In this document: in pieces, positions 56,719 to 64,000 of the stretch
How positions within the stretch are numbered: position 1 is the first letter of the stretch
Layout of the letters: each line of letters opens with the position of its first letter
Assembly (NCBI RefSeq): GCF_019599505.1
Contig: NZ_RKLT01000016.1
Location: forward strand, 1 to 64,000
Reading direction: 5' to 3'
Origin: Haloarcula nitratireducens
GTDB taxonomy: Archaea > Halobacteriota > Halobacteria > Halobacteriales > Haloarculaceae
DNA length: 64,000 bases
The notes under the pieces: model-generated
What the model saw: the letters and a program-made list of their open reading frames with translations, nothing else
Databases searched by the model: none
Told to the model about the DNA's origin: nothing
Position numbers and translations under genes: made by a program

Positions 56719-58398
56719 CTAGCTCACTTGATACTCGTCGAGCGGCCACTCTTTCAACTCTTCACTATTCCACGCAATTCGGATCGTTTCCTCTGGTTGT
56801 ACTGCAATCGTCAGTCTGTCGCCTACCGTAATCGGGAACGATGCATGGGCGGCAAAGCGGTCAGACGCCCAGAACGTGAGTGTGTTAGCAGACACCCGCT
56901 CAACGATGAGAGAGTCCGTGACTGAATCTCGAATCGCATCGCCGCCAGCATGCTGAATTGTGAGCTGCTGGTTTGAGTGGTCGTACGAATACGCGAACGT
57001 GACAGACGGCATTCGAGGATCAGGTGTCGATGGTGGAGCTGCGGTCGCTGTCGGCATTGGCGTCGGTGTGCTGGTTGCAGCGGGTGTCGGTACCGACGTG
57101 GTATCCATAGTGAATGCATGGATGCCATCCTCCGGGTCCATTACCAGAAGCAGCTCACCACAGGTTGCCAGCGTCGCACTGGCCTCGATTCCTGGAACAG
57201 TCGCCTGCCACTGCTTGGCGCCGGTCTGGATATCGAGCCCATGCAGCTGATTGTTCGTGTTGTAGAGATAGCTCTCACCAAACACGACCCCGAACGTGGC
57301 TGATTCGATGTCACGCTGCCAGTGCCGTTCACCGGTCGCCAGATCCAGCGCGCGGACGGCATACCCTGCGCGAGTCATTATCGGAAATATGAGCGAGGTA
57401 GACGTCACAGCAGGTTGGGCTTGAAGACCTGCCATAGCCCCGTCGCTAATCTCGACACGCCAGCGCTGGTCCCCGTCACTGGTTCGAAATGCCGCGACGA
57501 AGCCGGGCGTATGTTGTGTCTCACCGTTGACCGTCGTTCGATACTCATCGCTTGCCACAAGGACGGTCTTGTCACGGACCATCACAGAATACAATCCCTG
57601 CCCACCTCCAGAGAGGGACCGCTCCCACAGAACGTCCCCTGAATCGGTCGCAAGCGCGAGGAGCGAACCAGTTCTCGTCGCTGCAAATACGACCCCAGCA
57701 GCGACTGCCGGTGTCGAAAGGACACGAGCGTCGGTGCGGTGGACCCACTGCACTGTCCCAGTAGCACCATCAAGCGCATAGACGCGGCCACCATCGGCTT
57801 TCGTCTCGCCGCTACTGCCACCATAGAGCATCCCGCCGCTCTCTGTCAGTGTTGATCGCGTTCCGAACGCCGGACTCGCTGTCCATGTGACGTCGCCACT
57901 CGCCGTATCGAACGCATGAATACGACTTGCACCGATGACAACCCGATCGTCTACAAGCGTTGGCGAGCCACGGGTATGCTCAATCGGCTTGCGCCACGCT
58001 ACCGACCCGTCGCTCGGGTTAATTGCAAAGAGCTCGTTCACGTTCGGTGACGTTGTGAAGATACGAGACTCGGTCGTCACAACGCGTTGTACAGGGCCGC
58101 CAGAATCGGCATGCTCTGTCGAATAGAACGACCACTCGGGACTGAGCGTGAGTCCGGAAATCGACAGCGAGGCGTCGAATCCCGTGTTCGCTGCGTCAAA
58201 TCGTTCCTGGGGCCACGATAGCGAGAGTGGCGCTGGTGTTGGCGTCGAATCCGCTGGTGACGTAGGTGACGCCAGTTCCGGTTCGGACGTGTCCGCTGGT
58301 GAGCCCTTGAGATACCCATTCCCGACAATCCCCAACAGTGCCAGTACTCCAACTCCACCGCCTAGTTGTAGAATCCGTCTACGACTTGCCTTCTCCAT
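56719..58398 (-). CDS. PQQ-type beta-propeller with C-terminal pilin-like domain
   Basis: A 559-residue exported protein. A twin-arginine-like signal (SRRRILQLGGGVGVLALLG) leads to a Pro/Ser/Thr linker, then a propeller of PQQ repeats (AINPSDGSVAWRKP, AFDTASGDVTWTA, ALDLATGERHWQRD). A second linker rich in Pro/Thr (about 425-455) leads to a domain FAYSYDHSNQQLTIQHAGGD ... RIAW, which resembles the beta-sandwich of archaeal type IV pilins (DUF1628-like). No catalytic motif is visible. It may be a surface-displayed propeller. ATG 58398. Confidence 0.78.
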   Translation of the reverse strand: MEKASRRRILQLGGGVGVLALLGIVGNGYLKGSPADTSEPELASPTSPADSTPTPAPLSLSWPQERFDAANTGFDASLSISGLTLSPEWSFYSTEHADSGGPVQRVVTTESRIFTTSPNVNELFAINPSDGSVAWRKPIEHTRGSPTLVDDRVVIGASRIHAFDTASGDVTWTASPAFGTRSTLTESGGMLYGGSSGETKADGGRVYALDGATGTVQWVHRTDARVLSTPAVAAGVVFAATRTGSLLALATDSGDVLWERSLSGGGQGLYSVMVRDKTVLVASDEYRTTVNGETQHTPGFVAAFRTSDGDQRWRVEISDGAMAGLQAQPAVTSTSLIFPIMTRAGYAVRALDLATGERHWQRDIESATFGVVFGESYLYNTNNQLHGLDIQTGAKQWQATVPGIEASATLATCGELLLVMDPEDGIHAFTMDTTSVPTPAATSTPTPMPTATAAPPSTPDPRMPSVTFAYSYDHSNQQLTIQHAGGDAIRDSVTDSLIVERVSANTLTFWASDRFAAHASFPITVGDRLTIAVQPEETIRIAWNSEELKEWPLDEYQVS

Positions 58399-58762
58399 CG
58401 ATATCAGATATTCATCAAGATAGTAATGAATTTATGCATTTGTCAGCTATCTGTCTCGGGATTCTACCGTAGCGGCCTTGCTATCGGAGCCAAAGGAAGG
58501 TCCTCATCGAGATCTCGGACTCTGTGACCACGATTACAACTCAGACATCCTCCCACGACTGAAGTCGTGGGGTTCCACAGTCACAGACCATGCCCCGAGT
58601 AAACCACTTTGGAGGCACATGGACCGAGAGAGCGACGCTCACCAGCACGGCACAACAAAGCCGTCTCGGCCGACTGAGACACTCGCGATACGCACTATCA
58701 ACGAGTCGATAAGCGTTCCCTCAACGGTATACTTATGATTGCTCAGAAAAACTGAATCTGCA
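58399..58762. other. Promoter region with a solo IS1341-type end
   Basis: A solo right-end hairpin CCCACGACT-GAA-GTCGTGGG (58548-58567) with the usual CATCCT before it. It matches the end of the element at 47.9 kb but no TnpB gene is here. A TATA-like tatacttat (58727-58735) lies about 27 bp before ATG 58763. Confidence 0.5.
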
Positions 58763-60850
58763 ATGTGTTCCGACCGAATTCCACTCACAGCTGTCATCGA
58801 CGCCTACGAGAGCATGGGGTCGGCCCATGAACCGGTGACAGCGAGAGAACTATCGGCGGAACTCGGGTGTGCTCGCCGCACCGCCTACAAGAAACTCGAC
58901 GAACTGGCAGAGCGCGGCGACCTCCAGACCAAGAAAGTCGGCGCACGGGGGCGTGTCTGGTGGCGACCGGCTGACCACGATCGCGCTGACGTTCCAGCTG
59001 CCGATACCGACGCGTCGCTTGGTGACGGTCCCGAAGCCATGCCTGCCAGCACCGATGACACGAAACATGAACAGCCGCTGTCGACGCTGTTGGGCACGCT
59101 TCCGGGAATGGTGTACCGCTGCCGAAACGAGCGTGGCTGGCCCATGGAGTTTGTCAGCGATGGGTGCTACGAACTCACCGGCTACGAACCCCACGCCTTG
59201 GAGCGCGGCGAGGTCTCGTACGGCGACGATATCGTCGTTGACGCCGATCGGACGGCCCTCTGGACGGATATCCAGACCTCCCTAGACAACCAAGAGCAGT
59301 GCGTCGTCACCTACCGCATCGAAACCGCCAGCGGCGATGTGCGATGGGTCAGAGAACGCGTCCGCGGTGTCTACACTGCCACAGGCGAGGTCGACACACT
59401 CGAGGGGATCATCATCGACATCACCGAGCACAAGGAGCGCGAACAACAACTCTGGCAACATCAAGAGTACACGGATGCTGTCGTGGACGCCATCGACGAC
59501 ATCTTCTATATCCTCGACGAGTCGGGAGAACTCCAGCGGTGGAATCAGAGCCTCTGTGAGGTGACCGGCTACTCGACCGACGAGATCGAGTCGATGCACA
59601 CCCTAGAGTTCTTCGCTGACGCCGCCCACGACACGATAACGGATGGCATCCGCGAGGGATTCGAAACGGGGTATACACAGGTCGAGGTCGACCTGGTGAC
59701 GAAGGACGGCGACCGGATCCCCTACGAATTCGTGGCATCCACGCTCGACGACCCTGACGGGAACCGTATGCTGGCAGGCATTGGGCGTGACATCACCGAC
59801 CAGAAAGAACGGGAACGCGAACTGAAGCGAACCGAGCGGCAATTCGAGGCGGCGTTCAACAATCCGAGCTCGTTCATGGGCCTGCTCGACCCCGATGGGA
59901 CGGTCCGACGGATCAACCAGACTGCACTCGACTTCGCGGATATCGATGAAAAGACGGTCCGCGGCGAGCAGTTCTGGGAGACACCGTGGTTCACCCATTC
60001 CGAGGAGGTACAAGCGGAATTGCAGGACGGAATCGCTCGGGCAGCAAACGGTGAGTACGTCCGGGCTGAAATTCCCCATCAATCAGCGGACGGTGATATC
60101 GCCGTGATCGACGCAATGCTTGAGCCGGTCCGTGACGATGAGGACGTCGTTGCCATCGTGCCGAGTGGGCACGACATTACCGAACAAAAGGAGTACGAAC
60201 AGCAACTCGAAGAACAAAACGAACGCCTCGAGGGGTTCGCCAGTATGCTCGCCCACGAACTCCGGAACCCAGTCACGATCGGGCAGATTTACTCACAACA
60301 ATTGCCAGCCGACGCCGATGGAGAGGCACTAGAGCATATCACGGAGGCGTTTCACCGCATCGAGGAGATGATCGACGTGATGCTGGTGGTCGCCCGAAAC
60401 GAAGAGGCGGTCGGCGAGCGAAGCCGTGTCGACCTTGCGGCGGTAGCAGAGGCGTCGTGGGCAACAGTAGACGCTCCCGATGCGACACTCGAAGTGACAA
60501 TCGACGAGACGATTCAGGCCGACGAGACATACATTCGGCACTTCTTCCGGAATCTGTTCGAGAACGCGATCACACACGGCAGCTCGACTGTTACTGTCAG
60601 TGTTGGTCGTCTCCCGACGGGATTCTACGTGGCTGACGACGGCGCCGGGATTCCAGCTGCCGATAGAGAGGCAGTATTCGAGGCTGGATTTACAACTGCG
60701 GCCGACCAAGGGGGAACGGGAATGGGGCTTGCGTTCATTCAAGAACTGGCCGGAGTGTATGGCTGGGACTGTACGGTGACCGAAAGTGCAGCCGGCGGCG
60801 CACAGTTCGAGTTCACGGATGTGGCATTCGATGACCCCGCCCAGAAGTGA
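58763..60850 (+). CDS. HTH-PAS-PAS-PAS sensor histidine kinase
   Basis: A 695-residue soluble histidine kinase. The N-terminus has an HTH (EPVTARELSAELGCARRTAY, about 24-44), unusual for a kinase, then three PAS domains (about 95-215, 215-340 and 340-460), the first two ending with PAC-like ITEHKERE and ITDQKERE. HisKA has the phospho-acceptor His in MLAHELRNPV (about 497). HATPase_c has NLFENAITHG (N), DDGAGIPAADREAVFEAGF and GTGMGL. No membrane segments, so the signal is cytoplasmic. ATG 58763 fits the TATA box; TTG 58739 does not. Confidence 0.88.
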   Translation: MCSDRIPLTAVIDAYESMGSAHEPVTARELSAELGCARRTAYKKLDELAERGDLQTKKVGARGRVWWRPADHDRADVPAADTDASLGDGPEAMPASTDDTKHEQPLSTLLGTLPGMVYRCRNERGWPMEFVSDGCYELTGYEPHALERGEVSYGDDIVVDADRTALWTDIQTSLDNQEQCVVTYRIETASGDVRWVRERVRGVYTATGEVDTLEGIIIDITEHKEREQQLWQHQEYTDAVVDAIDDIFYILDESGELQRWNQSLCEVTGYSTDEIESMHTLEFFADAAHDTITDGIREGFETGYTQVEVDLVTKDGDRIPYEFVASTLDDPDGNRMLAGIGRDITDQKERERELKRTERQFEAAFNNPSSFMGLLDPDGTVRRINQTALDFADIDEKTVRGEQFWETPWFTHSEEVQAELQDGIARAANGEYVRAEIPHQSADGDIAVIDAMLEPVRDDEDVVAIVPSGHDITEQKEYEQQLEEQNERLEGFASMLAHELRNPVTIGQIYSQQLPADADGEALEHITEAFHRIEEMIDVMLVVARNEEAVGERSRVDLAAVAEASWATVDAPDATLEVTIDETIQADETYIRHFFRNLFENAITHGSSTVTVSVGRLPTGFYVADDGAGIPAADREAVFEAGFTTAADQGGTGMGLAFIQELAGVYGWDCTVTESAAGGAQFEFTDVAFDDPAQK

Positions 60851-61002
60851 CATCCGCCCGCGCCTGAAGGCGCTGAGCCTACTCTCGCAAAAGCGTCCCA
60901 TACGGATTGGCGGAGCCACCAGCGAGGGAGTGCTGAAATAATTCTGTGCGCGGTAGATATATATCCGTGAGTACCATTGGTGGGGACAGGAGGAGCCCAG
61001 GC
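60851..61002. other. Short region with a solo IS-like end
   Basis: TGACATCCGCCCGCGCC-TGAA-GGCGC (60848-60873) directly after the kinase stop resembles the right end of halophilic IS1341 elements and may act as its terminator. A ggaggag site at 60989-60995 precedes the next gene. Confidence 0.4.
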
Positions 61003-61569
61003 ATGGACTTTACAGAGACACCTGCCGAGATGCCCGGCGAAGATGAAGAGCCGCCGGATTTCGAGGCATGGGAATCACCCGAGGAGCTGCTGACGGGTGG
61101 ACCGATCAGAGAGCGACTGCTCGATGTCGTTCTGCAGTTGCGGGAGCCAACGAAGGTCTCGGAGATCGCTGCGCGAGCAGATTGTGATACAGAAACGGCC
61201 CGTGAGTATCTCGAGTGGTTTACGACGATGGGCATGGTCCAGGAACTGCCGGGCCGACCAGTTCGCTACAAGCGAAATGAGTCGTATCTGCAGTGGCGGC
61301 GAGTAGAACACATCCGCCAGCAATATTCGCAGAGTGAGATCGTCGAAGAGCTCACAGAGACACTTGCGGCGGCGAAGGAGTATCGACAACGGTTCGATGC
61401 GGAGACGCCAGACAACGTGTCGTTAGTTGCGGCAAGCCACGACGAGGCAGTCGAAGATGTCTGGGAGGCAGTCTCGACGTGGCAAACACTTGAGGAGCGT
61501 GCTGCGTTACTGGATGCGGCACGTCGAAACGATCCGTCAGGTGGGCGTGTGAGCAAAGCTGATGGCTGA
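61003..61569 (+). CDS. DUF7342-type winged-helix regulator
   Basis: A 188-residue protein. The winged HTH is IRERLLDVVLQLREPTKVSE, IAARADCDTETAREYLEWF, TTMGMVQELPGRPVRYKRNE, then helices. It is a member of the DUF7342 family like the gene at 36.1 kb. GGAGGAG eight bases before ATG 61003 sets the start. It overlaps the next gene by 8 bp. Confidence 0.75.
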   Translation: MDFTETPAEMPGEDEEPPDFEAWESPEELLTGGPIRERLLDVVLQLREPTKVSEIAARADCDTETAREYLEWFTTMGMVQELPGRPVRYKRNESYLQWRRVEHIRQQYSQSEIVEELTETLAAAKEYRQRFDAETPDNVSLVAASHDEAVEDVWEAVSTWQTLEERAALLDAARRNDPSGGRVSKADG

Positions 61570-61990
61570 AGGAACGCCAAGTGGCGCCGGCGGGATCGAC
61601 AGTGATATTCTCGAGCGGATTGAGCGGCGTCTTCGCGGGAGTACTCGTTTTTCGGCAGTCAATTACCGACCCGAGTATGCTCCAAATGCGGTCGAAGCGG
61701 TGTTTGATGGCGGCTATTTCCCAGCTGCCATCGAACAGGCGTCACTTCGGATTCGCTGGTATACGACGGATGATTTCAATATTCACTACGCGGAACAGTA
61801 CCGTGATCGGGAATCATGGGAGTGTCGCTGGGATCGGCATCCGAATAGCCACAATACCCGGGAACATTTTCATCCACCGCCGAATGCGACAACGCCTGGG
61901 ACCGATATGTCGTTTGGAAGTGATTGGCGAGAGGTGCTATCGCGCGTATTGTCGGAACTGAGTGACCGCATCCAGTCGTTTTGGAAGTGA
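61562..61990 (+). CDS. Small protein of unknown function coupled to the DUF7342 gene
   Basis: A 142-residue protein (NYRPEYAPNAVEAVFDGGYF, RWDRHPNSHNTREHFHPPPN). The His-rich segment is notable and could bind metal. It is typical of halophilic pairs in which a DUF7342 regulator overlaps such a gene, so the two likely work as a toxin-antitoxin-like or regulatory pair; this is inference. Repeat copy G starts about 20 bp after its stop. Confidence 0.65.
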   Translation: MAEGTPSGAGGIDSDILERIERRLRGSTRFSAVNYRPEYAPNAVEAVFDGGYFPAAIEQASLRIRWYTTDDFNIHYAEQYRDRESWECRWDRHPNSHNTREHFHPPPNATTPGTDMSFGSDWREVLSRVLSELSDRIQSFWK

Positions 61991-61999
61991 AGTCTCACC

Positions 62000-62271
62000 T
62001 GACCCGCAGGAACCCTTGAGGCCGCCCTCCCTCGCCGGAACGAGGACGCTCACTCCGTTCGCTGTGTTCCGGGCGCGGCGGCGCCGCGCCGGGCTGTCAC
62101 CCATCCGGCACTCGGGCGCCCCCGCGGGATGCTCAAGGACCCGCAACGGCACCGCAGAAGATGTCCCCCGCCAAAGGGAGTGGCAATCGGTGCCTTGGAC
62201 GACCCATTGTCGACGCTGCTCAATGACAGTAAGTGGCTAACCAACGAGAACCCGCTACAGTGTTGGTTAGC
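62000..62271 (+). repeat. GC-rich structured element, copy G (short form), with downstream hairpin
   Basis: The outer stem GAGGCCGCCC (62018-62027) pairs with GGGCGCCCCC (62114-62123) with two mismatches. An internal GGCGCGGC-GGC-GCCGCGCC hairpin is perfect. GCTAACCAAC (62236-62245) and GTTGGTTAGC (62262-62271) follow. A further 120 bp (to about 62390) is shared with copy B, but no AAA tail follows. Confidence 0.76.
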
Positions 62272-62387
62272 AACGACGAGTCACTCTCAGCGATCGCCGT
62301 GCGTTTATCAGAGTTGTTGAGAACCACTGAACACTGAGGCCACGGTCGGTCATGTGCTTGGCTCCGACCGAACTGAGCGTTGTCTCG

Positions 62388-62756
62388 TCACGCGAGATTA
62401 GGTTCTCGAATAGTATATGGCGTCGCCCATTGCAACAGTTGGGCAGCTCGTGCGGCTTTGGCGACGAGCACGTCTTTCAATGTCGGCGGCTGAGCCACTC
62501 GAGTCGATTCAAGTGCACTGTCCGGAAGGCCAAGCGTGTCTATCGGGACATCGTCGGCCGCAAAAACTGGGAGGTGAGTTTCGTCGACCTTCATGACGAG
62601 TGGGTGATCAAGCCGATCAATATCCTTGCCGGTGGCGTATACTTGCTCGTTCGCCGCCTCGTGCTGGTCGCGGGCAATGACGGCGTGCTCACGGTCAGAC
62701 GGTTCGACATAGAACCGACCAACATAATAGCCGGCTGAGAACTCTTCCAGTGTCAT
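62388..62756 (-). CDS. DUF5802-type small protein
   Basis: A 122-residue protein: LEEFSAGYYVGRFYVEPSDR, EHAVIARDQHEAANEQVYAT, DRLDHPLVMKVDETHLPVFA, TLKDVLVAKAARAAQLLQWA. This matches the haloarchaeal DUF5802 family of unknown function. The last eight residues (YTIREPNLA) lie at the edge of repeat unit G and may not be original. ATG 62756 is used over the longer start at 62801. Confidence 0.8.
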   Translation of the reverse strand: MTLEEFSAGYYVGRFYVEPSDREHAVIARDQHEAANEQVYATGKDIDRLDHPLVMKVDETHLPVFAADDVPIDTLGLPDSALESTRVAQPPTLKDVLVAKAARAAQLLQWATPYTIREPNLA

Positions 62757-62881
62757 ATAATAACATACGTACTGGGTAGCAATAACGTCGTTGGGAAGCA
62801 AACAGAATTACTTGACAAACTCTGTTCTATCGACGGGCAGCGCAGGCTGAGTGCCGTGAATCGTCCGAAACGACGTCGCCA

Positions 62882-63493
62882 TCACTCTAAGTGATCGTCA
62901 ACCAAAACGACCGCCTCGCCGTCGATCAACACGTCGCTGTCGTCGACAACGGACGTCGAAAGGCGATATTGGTGATCAGCTAACTCCTCGACGATCTCAC
63001 ATTCAGCGGTAAGTCGCTCACCGATACCAACCGGGTTGTGAAACTCCAAATCCTGTGAGAGATAGATCGTCAGCCCAGGAAGCCGCGCGAGTGCCGCGCT
63101 GATGAGGCCACCGGCAAGTGTGCCGTGGCCGATGCGTTCCTGAAAGCGCGTTTGTTCAGCGAACGCCTCGTCAAGATGAAGCGGATTCGTATCACCGCTG
63201 GCAGCGGCGAACTGTCGAACGTCGGTCGCCGCAATTGTCTTCGTGAACTCGACAGAGTCGCCGACCTCGAGTCGCGTTGGATCATGCTCGCTCCGTTCGA
63301 CAGCCCATTCTGAGAGTGTCTCACCGGCGCCAATCCGATCGACTGCCTCCCGAGTGGCCTCGTCGGTGTCGGTTAGCTGGACGCCCATCGTCGCAGCGGC
63401 CACCCGATGAGCCGTGACAACGCTGCTGAACATGTGTGCAGACGTGTCGACCCACGTCGCAAGGAATGGATTCTCGGTTGTATTTGACGCCAT
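62882..63493 (-). CDS. MaoC-type enoyl-CoA hydratase
   Basis: A 203-residue hot-dog-fold protein. The hydratase motif is AASGDTNPLHLDEAFAEQTR (Asp and His at about 100 and 105), followed by IGHGTLAGGLISAALARLPG. MaoC/PhaJ-type enzymes hydrate enoyl-CoA and can feed polyhydroxyalkanoate synthesis in haloarchaea. The helical N-terminal 70 residues precede the fold. No polyhydroxyalkanoate genes are next to it in this window. ATG 63493. Confidence 0.85.
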   Translation of the reverse strand: MASNTTENPFLATWVDTSAHMFSSVVTAHRVAAATMGVQLTDTDEATREAVDRIGAGETLSEWAVERSEHDPTRLEVGDSVEFTKTIAATDVRQFAAASGDTNPLHLDEAFAEQTRFQERIGHGTLAGGLISAALARLPGLTIYLSQDLEFHNPVGIGERLTAECEIVEELADHQYRLSTSVVDDSDVLIDGEAVVLVDDHLE

Positions 63494-63572
63494 GCGTTAC
63501 CAATTAACACAGATAGGTTTTGTTAGGAACAGGGTACCAACCGGCGACTCAGTCTCATCCAGATCGATTGAC

Positions 63573-63695
63573 CGTTCGGCAGTTGAGTAGCGCCGACAGC
63601 GTCAGGACCGTTGACGACGCCACGCAAGCGTCAAACATGATATCGGGACCATCACCCAAGCGGATCTCACCGCGGCAGTGTTGATTCTGGCAGTA
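63573..63695 (+). pseudogene. AAA-ATPase 3' tail, heavily decayed
   Basis: The DNA reads cagttgagtagcgccgacag and later gttgacgacgccacgcaagc, matching LSSADI and VDDA of the other tails, then gcggatctcaccgcggcagt (DLTAAV). Indels break the frame. No structured element is directly upstream. Confidence 0.5.
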
Positions 63696-63705
63696 GCGAA
63701 GACAA

Positions 63706-64000
63706 CCCCCCATGTGCGAGATGAACTGCATCTCTGGCCCACGAACACCCCGTGTGCGAAATGAATTCGGAACCCGTTCCCGCTCCAACCCCCCGTATGC
63801 GAAATGAATTGTACACCCAGTTAGCGAACGCCCCCCGTGTGCGAGATGAATTCGGAACCCGTTCCCGCTCCAACCCCCCGTATGCGAAATGAATTGTACA
63901 CCCAGTTAGCGAACGCCCCCCGTGTGCGAGATGAATCGGACACCCGGTCAGCAAACACCCCCCGTGTGCGAAATGAAATTGTTCATACTCTTGTCAGACA
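63706..64000. repeat. Tandem array of about 39-46-bp units running to the window end
   Basis: A core CCCCCGTGTGCGAAATGAA (A or G at two positions) occurs seven times, starting at about 63708, 63753, 63797, 63834, 63879, 63916 and 63957. The 18-24-bp segments between cores alternate: units two-three are nearly identical to units four-five, so an 82-bp double unit has itself been duplicated. There are no ORF features. It may continue beyond the window. Confidence 0.7.

Noticed and set aside
63706..64000. CRISPR array
   Set aside because: The segments between repeats recur (units two-three equal units four-five), the repeat edges vary and no cas gene is visible.

Overview
The window is haloarchaeal DNA (class Halobacteria). 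The predicted proteins are rich in Asp and Glu. Exported proteins carry twin-arginine signals with lipoboxes, and the large surface protease ends in a PGF-CTERM-type anchor. Many promoters are a TATA-like box about 25 bp before the start codon, as expected for leaderless mRNAs. Families largely confined to haloarchaea recur (HalOD1, DUF7344, DUF7342, DUF7123, DUF5305, DUF5802, DUF7521, DUF8156). An Orc1/Cdc6 gene, several toxin-antitoxin-like pairs, insertion sequences in all stages of decay and many broken genes suggest a megaplasmid or an accessory chromosome region. Family names come from recognising motifs by eye; no database search was run.

Layout. 0-3 kb: the start of a TnpB gene, a SWIM zinc-finger protein and a complete IS200/IS605 element. 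3-7 kb: a MntA/HepT-type pair and four small accessory genes (HalOD1, zinc ribbon, TRAM, unknown). 7-14 kb: a giant S8 protease, then a DUF3006 gene and a lipoprotein metallo-beta-lactamase. 14-24 kb: Orc1/Cdc6, then a cluster of two amidases around a complete polyamine/Fe-type ABC importer, then a YbaK-type deacylase. 25-28 kb: an OB-fold protein with a folded leader, and a nucleotidyltransferase/HEPN pair between two 69-bp direct repeats. 28-32 kb: a three-gene operon of a PolB2-like polymerase, a small DUF8156-type protein and a RecA-like protein without a P-loop. 32-41 kb: a PQQ propeller protein, an antitoxin/PIN pair, a DUF7342 regulator, membrane proteins and several repeat units. 41-47 kb: a surface-filament-like locus (DUF7344 regulator, two DUF1102-type exported proteins, a SipW-like signal peptidase, DUF5305). 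47-50 kb: a CAP-domain gene cut by a TnpB element. 50-54 kb: an ArsR-type regulator, two DUF7521 membrane proteins, two CPBP proteases and a lipoprotein. 54-58 kb: gene debris, a frameshifted arylsulfotransferase gene and a PQQ propeller. 58-64 kb: a PAS histidine kinase, a DUF7342 pair, DUF5802, a MaoC-type hydratase and a tandem array running to the window end.

The most unusual feature is a dispersed, GC-rich element of about 160-210 bp present seven times (A-G, between 24.9 and 62.2 kb). The copies share an outer stem of about 10 bp that closes on itself, and internal hairpins whose arms vary by compensatory changes. Six copies are followed by a second hairpin (arms GCTAACCAAC/GTTGGTTAGC, degenerate in copy E). 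Three of these (B, D, E) are followed by a decayed 3' end of an AAA-ATPase gene; more AAA tails lie alone. Two units abut truncated membrane-protein genes. I cannot assign the element to any family I know.
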